From: Skeletonema tropicum
Taxonomy: Eukaryota; Bacillariophyta; Thalassiosirophyceae; Thalassiosirales; Thalassiosiraceae
Assembly (NCBI GenBank): GCA_037178625.1
Contig: CM074135.1
Location: 124,001-188,000 of the forward strand
Direction of reading: 5' to 3'
DNA: 64,000 nt
The notes below the pieces were generated by a model, which was not told the DNA's origin, made no database searches, and saw only the letters and a program-made list of their open reading frames with translations. Made by a program: the position numbers and the translations under genes. Of the stretch, positions 51,680 through 62,972 are shown piece by piece; the stretch's first letter is position 1; the number at the start of each line of letters is the position of its first letter.

Positions 51680-53116
51680 TTACCATCCAATTAGCATCTT
51701 GCGTAAACTAATAAATGTTTCAGAATCAAGAGGTTTTGTCAATGCATCTGCAAGTTGATCTTGCGTGTTGACATACTTAATCAGGATTTTGTTCGCGTTC
51801 ACAAAAGAGCGAAAATGATGATACTTCAGCGCAATGTGCTTTGTCCTCGGAGAGAATTTCTGCTTCGTCGCCATACTGATGCATGATTGATTATCTTCGT
51901 GCACGGTGCAGTTGAAATTTGGAATTGTAATCTCCATCGGGAATGCAGTTTTCAATTCTTTCATCATCTCCATCATTGGAATTACTTCTCGCAGTGCTTG
52001 CGATAGCGCGATGTATTCCGCTTCCGCAGTACTCAAAGCAATTTCCGTTTGCAACTTACTTACCCAGTGAATTGGGCAGTTTGCATACATGAGGATGTAT
52101 CCAGTTCTTGACATCACGCTCTCTGCTGATTCAGCATCTGCATGTTGCCAACCACCAGCGAAATCAGCGTCAACATAGCATTCTAAGCCCAACTTCTTGT
52201 CTGGTTTGTAGATAATTCCCTTGTCCATTGACGTACGTAGATATTTTCCAATCTTCATTACTGCTACCTCGTGACTCCGCTTCGGATCCATCGAAAATCT
52301 TGCGCATTGGTGTGTAGCAACTGAAATGTCTGGTCTAGTATTGCCTTGCAGGTAAGTCAACATCCCGATAGCTGTACGATATTTCCACGTATACTTGCGT
52401 TTTATGCCATTGCTGTCTTTCGATAGAATAGCTTTATCCGCAGGTGTAGAACGAGACTTTGCTGCTTGACCCCACTTACTGTCGTCACCGAGTCCTATCT
52501 CACTAACAATTCGTTGGATAAGATGAGGTTGTGAAAGCTCGAATGAACCATCGTCGTAATGCTGTATCTCTATCCCAAGAAACTTATCAATATCCCCTTC
52601 ATCAGTGAGAATAAATTTCTCTTCGCCTTCAACCAAAGACTTGACAAAGTTGTCGAGAGTGTCTTGGCTTGTACTGACTAAGATGCAGTCATCCACATAC
52701 GTCAATACCGCCAAACCTTTCTTGAGATAAAGACAGCTATCAATGGCACTCGGAGTTAAACCTCGCTTCATTAGACCTTCTTTCAAATGTTGATACCAAT
52801 TGTGACTGGCTTGCTTGAGCCCGTACAGATTCTTCTTCAACTTCAGCAGATATCTAGACTTGTTTGGATCTACTCTCCCCCTCCCGGTATTATCTTCATC
52901 GTCTGAATCGTCGTATTCAAATCCGATGGGGAGTTCCATCCAAATGTCTTCCTCCAAGTCCGCCTGCGGAAACGCTAAGACGAAATCAATAGATTTGGAG
53001 TGTAACCCGTGGATCTTGCAGATAAGGAGTAAAAGTCGAACAGTCAACATATTTACCACCGGAGAATAGGTCTCCCAGTAGTTCTCCCCCATTGCTGCAT
53101 ACCACCATGCGCACAA
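51680..53116 (-). pseudogene. Copia copy 2 RT/RNase H fragment
   Basis: Same RT (TYVDDCIL) and RNase H motifs as copy 1. It is separated from the upstream pol frame by loss of one G in a G-run (five at 53086-53090, six in copy 1 at 32749-32754). A difference near the C terminus is ETFISLRKML versus ETFIRLRKML. Confidence 0.9.
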
Positions 53117-55872
53117 AGTCGTGCTTTATGCTTGAGTAATAGTCCTGCTGGACTCCTCTTGCGCTTAAATGACCAGATTGATTTAATTGCTTTCATGCCG
53201 TCAGGCATATCTGATCTCGGTACTAATTCCCAATGACCCCGCTGTTCATGATCTCTGACTTCTTTTATCATCGCCTCGCGAAAATCGTCTTTGTCGGCCT
53301 GTTGCATCGCTTGACCATAGTGAAAAGTCTCATTTGATGATATATCTTGAGTGACTAGAGAAAAGAAATGTGTAGCGTTGAAAGTCCCATCGTAGAGTTC
53401 ATTCGCCTCGTGATACTTCTGCATCATACGATGAGTCAAGGTGGGTGATTTACCGTTGGATGTAACATCATGATGAAAGATGTTGTGATTTGGCATAGAT
53501 ATTTCAGAAATGGTGCTTACTGTTGAAAGAGCAGTGTACAGACATCTGCCAGCACGAGTACGTGACAAGGTTTCTGTAGCAGTTCCAATAGTAGATAGGG
53601 CGGTAGCACATTTCTCTGCCTGAGCTCTAATGCGTTCAGATCGCCGTAGCCCTGCTTCCGCAAGATTGATAACTGTTGGCATCTCCAATTCATTGGAGAC
53701 CTGAGCTGTTGGAGCTGGAGCGGTTGATTTCTCTGTCGCTGTCATGGCATTATTGTTTTGTGTACTTCGTTGTGGTGTAGAAAGACTTGCTGCAGCGTCT
53801 TCTTCCTTCGCCGAAGGTAAACTGCCTGACTCGCCGCCTCCCTCGGCAACTGGCACAACTGGCATTGTGTCGATAGGAGCGGATGATGCCGGTGTATTTG
53901 GATTCTTGCTGTTGTTTCGATCGTTTATTATTGCAAAGGGATCAGTAATAGCCGTCGCTTTTCGTTTCCTAGTCCCATCCATCGGCAGGGGTTCGATATT
54001 CCCCTCGTTCATATTCTTCAACCAAGTATCAGTCAAACGAAAATCCTCTGAAGTAGCTAGTTCGGATGAAGTCTGAACAAGCTGTTCCCACATTGGTGGC
54101 ACCGATGCGTTCTGCATATAGGGTACGGTACTAAAATTGTCATCGAAAACCACATGATATGCTGGTGATACTAGACCTGTAACCGGATTGAATACCAATG
54201 CAACTGAACCCGCATGAATCGGTGAATGCCCAAGATACACACCGCATCTTGATCGTGGCTCCCACTTTGGAACTTTACCTCCAGCTGAATGCGCCCTCGA
54301 GTCTAAAACAAATACCGGACAGAATAAAGTGTGAAAGGTCTTCACTGGAACGTTTTCCATCGATACTCCGTGAAGCTTAGCTTCTGGAGTGAGTCCATCC
54401 TCGTCAAGATGGAGCACATTGTGACGATCAGCTGCTGCTTTCATTGCAAATGGCCAAAGATAAGTAGAGATCATTTCAGGCCACATCCGCATTCCATGCA
54501 GCAATAGCGTTCGAGCAGTCAAAGTCAAATATTTGTTCTTTGCTTCAATCTTTCCATTTTGTGAATGATGGCCGACACCACAAAATGTAATCGCTTGCTG
54601 GTGCAAATTGCAATTGTCTAACCAAGCCTTATCGGCAAATCTTCCATTATCACAGCGGTATGACTTAACTTTCCTACCCGCAATAGTGAAGATCTTTTCA
54701 AATGCTTTCTTCGCTGTAAGCGTATCCTCCGTGGTGAAAGACTTCATGATATGCACATAGACGTAATCTGATACATGATCCACGAAAGTTGTCGCACCCC
54801 AAATACGCTCACTCGTAAGCTTCCAACTCATTTGTGGAACCAGTCCAGGTTGTGCACTCACAATCTGATCTGCAGACACGCCATCTCCTGGTAGTACCTC
54901 AGTTTTCTTCTTGATGCTCCCACCTCCACCTTTGTGTCGCCACGGGCGGCGTCTAGCGTTGCCAAACAAGCATTCTAGGCACTTCGGCGGAGCTTTCTCA
55001 CATTGTAGTAGAGACTTCGGAAGAACTCCAATCTTAGCAAGACGAAAAAGATGCTTGAAATCCAAGTGATATAGGCCATGATGCCATCCTAGCAGCTCCT
55101 GTTGAATCGGAGTAAGTTGCTGTGGACGGGCTAAGGCTTGCGCCTCTTTCTGCGAAACACCTACTCCAACTTCATTCCTGTAGTCAAGAGGGGAGCCAGG
55201 TATGTTCTCAAACGAAGGCTGTAGTTGTGAAACAAGAGTCGAGTCATGGACGGCAATCCGAGTTCCATCCTTGCGACGAATAAGATGATTCTTGCCCGAT
55301 GCATCTTCTCCCTCGTAAACCACACTATCCGTTTTCAAAGTATCACCCTCCATACGTTTGTAAAGTAGGTTTTCTCCAAGTTTAAAAGGATATTTCGATT
55401 GTTCTTCCGGTGACTTGTTGGAGGAACAAGGTAGACAATAATCTGAAGAATACGGCGGCTTGTACCAAGACTCACGCTGATCTGGAATCTGGTCCACCAC
55501 TCCAACTTCTCCCTCGTCGTCCTCAACGAAATTAGTCGGTTGTACAGTATACGCAGTTGTAAAAGCGTGACGAACAGTACTATCGTAAAAACGTGACACC
55601 CGCGTACAAAATGCCTCGAAATAAGAATTGCCCTGATAGAGAATCAACTCTGGGAGTTGTGACTCCGACTTGTGCAGAAAGTTCAACCTGTGCTTCTGAT
55701 TATCCCAAACTAACTCTGTGCGAGCACCACTAGTCCGAGACCAAGTGCCATCGATTGCAAGAGGATTGTTAGTAGGATCCGTATCATTGAAGAAATTTGA
55801 CAGCGCTACAACTCCAAGAATGTTGTAGGGTGTATGCGGATCATAGAATGCACAGGAATCTGATAAGTCCAA
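53053..55872 (-). pseudogene. Copia copy 2 integrase plus RT N terminus
   Basis: A 939-codon frame running from the protease C terminus through integrase (HHCC, D, D, E) into RT, continuous where copy 1 is interrupted (A-run of four at 53756-53759). It ends prematurely after GGMQQWG because of the missing G. The protease/integrase frame change is present here exactly as in copy 1. Substitutions include HHGLYHL for HHRLYHL and WLDNCN for WLDDCN. Confidence 0.9.
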
Positions 55873-56123
55873 ATCTTTCCATCATTGTCAGGTAACTCCA
55901 GTCGAAAAGTTCCAATGTACCGAACTCGTTCGTCTTCACCACTATGCGTCTGAATGCTTGATGTTACTGCCCTCAAGTCACCGAAGAGATCTCTTTGATT
56001 GCTGATGATTAGATTGGCGCAACTATGAAATGGTGCGCGCGGCGATTAGTGGCTGCATGTTGTGTATGGTGTGTAGTGCGGCGCGGGCCCTCGGGGCCTG
56101 TTTTTTTTTTGTGCAATGTACCC

Positions 56124-56254
56124 GTCTATAAATTTGCTCTGCAATGCTTGTTGTTGTAACATAAATGTGTCATGATGACAAAATTATTTTGTGGATTTCG
56201 TGTTGGATTTTTTTTTGCAATGTATCCGTCTATAAAGTTGCTCTGCAATGCTTG
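56124..56254 (+). repeat. duplicated subterminal motif of E2
   Basis: CTATAAA(T/G)TTGCTCTGCAATG at 56124 and 56229, each followed by CTTG and preceded by CAATGTA.CCGT. The core matches the A motif at 6449/6541. Confidence 0.65.
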
Positions 56255-56617
56255 TTTTTATTGTAAATAAATTTGTTATGATGTCAAAATTATTTCGAAT
56301 ATTATAGTTCATTTGATTTTTTTATGGATGCAGCATCAAGTCAAGATAGGATAGAGGCCGAAGCCGAGCAAGAATTGATGGTAAGACATTTGAATGCTTC
56401 TGTCATTGGCTACGATTTAAACGGAGGGGAGTTTTGCAGTACTACTCTTTCGAATATTATTAACGAGTTGGTCTTTATCACTTATTTATTTTTTACTTCG
56501 CTATTTGATATTCACATGTACTTGTTCCATCTAAGGCTCGTTACTGCATTCTTCATCAATATTGGTAGCGCTAGGCATAACTTAGATAGTTTCCCTAGAT
56601 ATCGACTCAGCAGTCAC

Positions 56618-56962
56618 TTAGCGTTCGTCGGTTTTTTGCCTTTGATTGGTTAGATCGGGTTTGCCGTTTTCTGATACGATGTACATTATTGTCCCTGGAA
56701 TGTTAGTTTCGTTTTGGGTCTCTTTGAAGTAGTACCATTTTGGTGTATGTATCGTTGTACCATAGTGCCTCATTATATCTTCTTGCTTTTCCTCTCTTTC
56801 TTTCTCTATCCTTTTTGTAATAGCTATCTTTGCTCTTGTTTTGCTCTGTTGTGCTTCTATCATAAGATTTCGAAGTTGCGTTTTTGTATAGATTGGCAAC
56901 TCCATTCCAAGGAAAGTTTGTAAGGAGCTCCACTGGATATCCTTATTATTCTGTTTGTACAT
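56618..56962 (-). CDS. E2 homologue of the small 133-aa element-A protein (114 aa)
   Basis: Starts MYKQNNKDIQW. The Lys/Glu-rich helix is in the same place as in the A protein, and the C-terminal half aligns (NIPGTIMYIV versus TMVPGSILYTE). It is divergent to 57206 with about 240 bp between starts, as in A. The family is unknown; synteny with its partner supports a real gene. Confidence 0.5.
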   Translation of the reverse strand: MYKQNNKDIQWSSLQTFLGMELPIYTKTQLRNLMIEAQQSKTRAKIAITKRIEKEREEKQEDIMRHYGTTIHTPKWYYFKETQNETNIPGTIMYIVSENGKPDLTNQRQKTDER

Positions 56963-57205
56963 CTTGCTTGTTTGATCTGGAGTGTAGCATTCCTTGGTAG
57001 GCTAGTGAGTGTGTGTTCATTATTTGTGTGAGGTGTTAGCAAGTACTCTTTCTACATAGTTTCGAGCTTTTCATTTCTTTCCTGCTTTTGTGTGTTTCTC
57101 GTGATCTCGCCGAAGTGATACACATGTTATTTTTTCCGTCATTTCGCTGGCCTTATGTTGTCTTCTCATTTCACAGTTCTATTGTGAACCTTCTTGTTAC
57201 TTGTT

Positions 57206-58126
57206 ATGACATTTCTATATTCATCTTTAGATCTTAGCGTTCGACGACGATGTGTCAATCGTCCGATACACCGTTACAAGCTGGTGTCCATGATCTTGTC
57301 TCTCAGTAACTGTAATTGCAACCCAGCGGGCAGCAATTTCTGTAATGTCAATGATTTATCATGTTCTAGCTCTAATCTTCACATCTTGGGCAACATCGAC
57401 GTGTCAGTATTTTTCGGTGGTGATCGTAGATCGCTAAATGTGTTCCATGTATGCGGTGGCATCTTGATTCGAACCCAATTTGCTCGTCAGTTCGCTCTGA
57501 GGTATCGAGCGCTGGGTGACATAGCGTTTTGGCGCTTCTGGGAAGTTGTTATCATGCAGTCCGGCTGGTATGTACTAGAGGTGAAAAGATTTAATGACGT
57601 ATTCAGTAAAGGAGTGTACTCTCATATTTGCTTAGTTAGGAGATTGCCTTCATCACTTTGGTCCAGCTGTTCCCGGGTGATTCACCGTCGGAGATCTGTA
57701 TTATGTTCTTTACATCGTGATTCTTTAAGCAGCTGTGATATTGTGTACAGCGCTATATCAGAAATTGACGTCTTTTTGCGTCATAAATACAACAAAGTAG
57801 GCATATACGGTGACAGGCCACGACGTTCTATGAGCTCTGCGGTCAAGTTCAGTAATGAACAAGTTCATCTTTTTCGGCATAAGCTTCAGCTTCTTCGTCG
57901 CATTATAGCAGTTAGAGATCCAGTAGCAGATATCCTTCTTCTTCTTTTAGATATCTACGCGTTGGCAACTTGCCTCTCTAGACCTGTTCCTTTTGATTTT
58001 GATGCTCGCAATATACGTTCTGTTGCAGATCTTCTCGAGTCTCAAGTTAGGTATTTTCTGCAGTCATGTTTGCAGGCTCAAAGGATAGAAAGCCTATTTT
58101 CCGAAATTGACGAAGTTGCGCTTTAA
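57206..58126 (+). CDS. E2 homologue of the 289-aa element-A protein (306 aa)
   Basis: Start at the ATG giving MTFLYSSLDLSVRR. It aligns over its length with the 7464-8333 product: VNRPIHR, GDRRSLNVFHVCGGILIR, FWRFWEVVIMQSGWYVLEV, LVRRLPSSLW and the C-terminal LLRRII...DIYALA region. Many substitutions with no stop indicate constraint on the protein. No known domain is recognised. Regions after the stop (58160-58340) contain a ~100 bp imperfect tandem repeat (GTAATTGTCC..ATATTGTACCAGT twice). Confidence 0.6.
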   Translation: MTFLYSSLDLSVRRRCVNRPIHRYKLVSMILSLSNCNCNPAGSNFCNVNDLSCSSSNLHILGNIDVSVFFGGDRRSLNVFHVCGGILIRTQFARQFALRYRALGDIAFWRFWEVVIMQSGWYVLEVKRFNDVFSKGVYSHICLVRRLPSSLWSSCSRVIHRRRSVLCSLHRDSLSSCDIVYSAISEIDVFLRHKYNKVGIYGDRPRRSMSSAVKFSNEQVHLFRHKLQLLRRIIAVRDPVADILLLLLDIYALATCLSRPVPFDFDARNIRSVADLLESQVRYFLQSCLQAQRIESLFSEIDEVAL

Positions 58127-59042
58127 CTTAGTTGTTAGTTGTAATATTTAGCACTATAACTAATCGTAATTGTCCCTATATTGTACCAGTCCTTGTTAGG
58201 CTCACACTCTTGGATTTTCTGGCACACAGTAATAGTAATTCGTTGTACTGTCGTTTTGTAGTTCGATGCTGTAATTGTCCCCATATTGTACCAGTTCCGG
58301 TTGTTCTCATTTACTTGGATCTTCTGGCACGTAGTGACCTGGTTAGCTGAATTCAGTTCTAGAGGGAGTCTATGATCGATTGACAATATTAATAATTGTG
58401 AGTGTTACTACTACTGGACTTCTTCATGGTTGTTAATGGATATGGAGATGATGCTGTCGACGTGGATCTTTCCTACGCACTTCTTCTGAATATCCACGTA
58501 AAGAGATCGATACATAAATACTATTATGCCAGTACCTATCGTACCTCGACATTGCTGCCCCATGGATCGAGCTCAAGCGTTGTTGTTGTTTGCTTTGATT
58601 TGGCTGATATTGAAATTTCATTCCTTGACTATTCTTGGATATTCTGACTAATCTAGCGTGCACGCGAAGGTACTTTTTATGCGGGAATTTCCGCTGTGGA
58701 ACCCATAACCACGGAACCTACTCAAGGCAGGGGGTACGCTATTCTCTTTCTCATTCTACCTATCTATCTTTCTATCTCAGTATCTCTATCTATCTATCTA
58801 TCTATCTGCTGATGCTGTTGCCTCTACTGTGCTAACAATTCGAAGATTCTGGCTCTAACGTGTTGATTGTTATTCCTTTGCTGACCATCGGTTGGTCATG
58901 AAAGTTCGATACATACATGCTCAGTATGCCAGCAACTACTGTACTTTGGCATTGCTGCCCCATGGATCGAACTCATGAGACATTGCTCGTAAAAATTGCA
59001 CTTGACTTCTAGGTCCTGCGACTTGAGAGAAACGAAAATGAT
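58127..59042. other. non-coding tail of E2 or flanking DNA
   Basis: Contains the TTGTCC..ATATTGTACCAGT tandem repeat, a TCTA microsatellite at about 58755-58806, and a diverged direct repeat ending CATTGCTGCCCCATGGATCG (about 58549-58568 and 58949-58968). No gene supported. Confidence 0.45.
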
Positions 59043-62000
59043 CGGCCCTCGGGGCCCCCGTTCATGGAGTGCAGAGCAGCGTAATAGGGGGCCGCAGGTG
59101 CCCTTCTATTACAGGTGGGAAAATTCATTATTTTTCACCCCCATTATTCTACAGAGTTATAGGTAGGAATCAGTACATGTGTTTTTTAGTGAGAAGGTTT
59201 ACTTTAGGGACACGTAGAGTCCTCGGTAGAGACTACCGGCGTAGGATCTGTATGTGTTCCTATGTAGAAAGCAAGAAGTACCTGTTGAAAGCGAGAAATT
59301 GACTGTACTAGATGCGCTTTTTGAGCATCTATATCGGTCTGTACGAGAAAGAAATACAGGTTTTACACGGGCGTTAGTCGATTTAGTTTTTGTCTTTCTT
59401 CGTCGCGAGAAAATGTCTTTTTGTAAAACTGTGCTTGATATATCGAATCGTGCGCTTGCAGATGTTTTACTGATCACCAGATGCAGACGCTTAATTGAGT
59501 TGTTGTATTCTTTGTGGTGAGAAAGTGTCTGTTTTGTAAAACTGTGCAGTGATCAATTTTACTAATCACCAGATGAAGATCCTGCGAAGTAATCACTTGG
59601 GATTTCATGATCCTTCTTCGCTTCTTTCCACTTCTTGTTCGGGTTATGATGTCAGTAATCCTGGTTGTCAGGTCTGTCCTGTCTTTGATGAAATCGCCCT
59701 TGATTGCTGCTGCGTATGATGTTTTTGTGATTTCCTCTAACTTTCTCTTGCTATACCTCGTCTTCGACTCTTCTGCCTTCCCCTCCAAGTATTTCACCCA
59801 ATTTGCTCGCTTCTTGTACGATTCGCAGAACTGGCCATTTTGCTTTCTCTTGCAATTTTTTAATCGGTTCGTTGAAATGTTGCTTCCGGTCCAGTATATG
59901 GCACTGTCCGACGGGTATGCTTGATCTTTGGAGCCAAGTGTTTTGCCTCTGCTGGTAGCCACGTACATTGTTCCAAGAAACTTGCTAATCTCCCACAACT
60001 CATCTGCTGGATCTATTATCATGCGGTTCCAGCGGTCTCCTTTGTCGAATCCAGCTTCGAGTCCTTGACAGCGGTGGATGGTGATGGCGTAGGCAATTTG
60101 CAATGGCATGAATAATGCGGTGCAGCATCCCCTGTTGCAAATCTGCTCGTAGGGTGGGATTGGCACGTGCTGTGCGCAATAAGTTGGGGTAGGATGCATT
60201 TGTATCAGTATGAAATGAGTTAGTAGTGTTTTCGCAGAGAGTGGCAATTGTCTTGTGTCTTTCGTGTGTCAACTTTTACTCACCGTTGGGTTGTTCTTGT
60301 CCCATGGGTCCTCGCCTGGTGGTGGTTTGTATGTAGGGAAATCCACAACAATGTACTTCGGTAGGCTAACCTCACCTTTACCGTTTGGTCCAACGGAGCG
60401 ATCCTTATCGTAAACGATCTCGACTACTACCCCAATAGCTGAGACGTACAATCCTGAGTTGGGATCGATGTTGGCTGACTCCAAGCAAACATGTGCACCT
60501 ACGCACACATCAAAGGTGTAGAATAGCCTCCTGCCGTAAAAGTGCAACTGGTATGCTGTGTTATTGCCCGCCATCCTGCTGCTGAATTGACACCTGAGCC
60601 TAGCTATTGGTACTTTCAGTCGTTCGTGTGTTTTGATCAGCATGTCTACGTAGGCAGTTGCATTTGTTTATTAGGTAAAATTGTTCAGTGATCGATTATA
60701 CTAAAATGATTCAATAAGCAAGCGATACTTAGTGCGGCAGTGCACATGCACACAAAATAAACTCACATGATAGTTGAATCAGGAGAGGCCTTCTCTCCGA
60801 CAGGTACCGGTTTAGACTTTTTCGTGACAGCACCTTTCTCGGACAAATCCGGTTCATCATCATCTTGAACAGGCTGATCACGGGAGCCCGAATGAGTTTT
60901 GTCTTCAAGTACAAGTTTCCCGTTCTCATCACTGGTGTGAAGTTGAAGGTTGAAAAAAAAACTTGTAAGTAAAAAGGAAAGACAGAATTTGTAAAACGGT
61001 ACAATGAACAAAAATACCAAAATCATTGAACCACACGAAGGTTAACCTTCTCTCTTACCAAAAATGCTCACAATTTGAAGTGTACGGCGCTTGGCTTGTA
61101 CCTCCTTTCTGAGCAATAGCGGCAAACATTAAGAAGTTGACCGCTGCAGACACCAGATCATCTTTGTCAGTAGAATCAGTCTTACCAACTGGGACATTCG
61201 GGTAATGTTCAGACAGTTCATTCAGGATGTACTTGATTGACCCGACTTCAAAGACGGAAAGAGCAGAAAAGAGCAGTTGTTCCTTCTCCAACTTGGCAAC
61301 GTCAAACCCATCGCCTAATGCAACAGACGCTAGCAGCAAGAAGATACGATCGTCGGTACGCACCAAACGCCAATTGATGTCTGTTACGCTCAATGCAATG
61401 ACAGGAGCCGACGGTTTAGCGGCAGTCTTGACCCCTGACGAAGTAAGACGTGCATCGACATTGCTCCGATTCCGCACGGCACGGAAGCCCTTACCATTAC
61501 TACCAACGGTGGATATAACTGGATTTGTGTTGCCAAACTTCATTATTTATTCGGACAATGTAGAAATGTGATGATGTAAATGATGCAATGCATAATTTAT
61601 GAGAGCTGTTGAACGGCTCGACAACGTACAAACTGCCTACATAACCGCCGCCAACGCACCAGCGCAATAATCAGCAGAGAACAATGCAATCAATAACCAA
61701 CCACGTCATGAAGTAAACGAGTTCCTTCGTAAGCTACGTCGGCAACACAAGATCTTGTGGTTCAACACATCGACAACACGTCGACAAAAAGATTCAGCTC
61801 AACACAAGACGTCGACGTGGAGTTAAGAACTGACGTATTGATCAGTACGTGGCCAAAGATCGGCAGTTATTCAAATGCAAACACGTCGGCAACCAACGTC
61901 GGCGTCTATTTAGACTTGCATCAATAGACGACTCGGCAGATAATGTAATTGAGCCAATGTCGACCTGAGTACTTGCTGCATGAACTTAAATACTTTTTTG

Positions 62001-62972
62001 TTCATTGGATTTTGCCAACACCTGACTTCTGGTACTTTGTGACGTAAGACGATTGGAATCAAGTGTACTAATTCCTTAAGTAACGAAGTTTACCACGTCA
62101 CTCAGAGAAAAAATTAAGAAAATAGAGGGTGACGGGGATGCACACCGGAAAGAACGAAGAAGCTCATCGACAATCTGACTTAATTAGCCTGGAAAAGTCC
62201 TTTTTAGCACAAATCAAGCGATTTTTAGATCTAAATCATAAGATATAGCATCTAAATGACAATCAAAATGGGCATTTCAGCGGGGATGGGAGGGGGGAAA
62301 ATCCCAACACTTCAAGTTGAAGTTCCGGAAGTAATTCAGAGCAAAGCACGTAGCTACGCTACTTTGGATCTCCCCGATGGAAAAGATATGCCTTGTACGC
62401 TGGCCCACGCCCACGAAACGCCAACAAAACTTACGACCGTTAGAACAATGACAGCTACCACGCCTTTTCTCATTCTTGAGACCTTTTGATTCAAATTTTT
62501 TGTGGCCTGTCTCCATGCAATTAGAACCGCTGATGAAGGTGGCTAAGCTCCACCGAAACTCGTAATTAATGAATCATAAAGAGTTCGGTTATATTGCTTA
62601 CTACCATCATCTGGAAAAACTCCTAGCTTGTAATAAGGACTTCGTGGCTTATTGCATTCAAGACATTTCTTTTCACATTGATAAAGATTGACAACGTCAT
62701 TGCAGAGCAACTTTATAGCCGTATTCTATTGTAAAGAGACTAATTGGTAAAATTGTGCACAGCACAATTATACCAATTAAGGCCAACGTCATTGCAGAGC
62801 AACTTTATAGCCGAATTCCGTTGTATAAAGACTACTGACAAGCCACACAGCAAATGGCCAACAGCAAGATGACGACACAATACTTTACAGGCCCCGAGGG
62901 CCCGCGCTGAACCCGCCACATACACCGCTGCACGCCACCACTATTGCACCATTCTGCGCGCCCCTGTTTATA
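59043..62972 (-). mobile_element. element C, apparently identical to element B
   Basis: 3,930 bp with the same termini, the same internal deletion and the same frames as B at a constant offset of 11,636. Its relics are the helicase C-terminal exon (60247-59474), the helicase fragment (60643-60269) and Rep exons 1-2 (61543-60866). Flanks differ from those of B, so this is an independent insertion rather than a segmental duplication of the locus. No difference from B was found on reading. Non-autonomous. Confidence 0.9.

Larger units (their letters stand above)
51455..56023 (-). mobile_element. Copia element copy 2, 5'-truncated
   Basis: Inverted relative to copy 1 and closely similar (a few amino-acid differences). 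It has the 3' LTR at 51455-51661 and pol up to the protease codons at 56023, where homology stops at the left end of E2. The 5' LTR, gag and hydrophobic region are absent from the window. No target duplication can be checked. Confidence 0.9.
56024..59042 (+). mobile_element. E2, diverged relative of element A (right end not seen)
   Basis: The left end TATGAAATGGTGCGCGC aligns without gaps to TATAAACAGGGGCGCGC of A. GGCCCTCGGGGCC follows at 56086-56098, 62 bp from the end (70 in A). Two copies of the CTATAAA.TTGCTCTGCAATG motif follow (56124, 56229), and then the same divergent gene pair as A. It inserted into Copia copy 2. No Rep/helicase and no unambiguous right terminus appear before element C at 59043. 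E2 may be non-autonomous, truncated, or continue beyond C. Confidence 0.7.
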
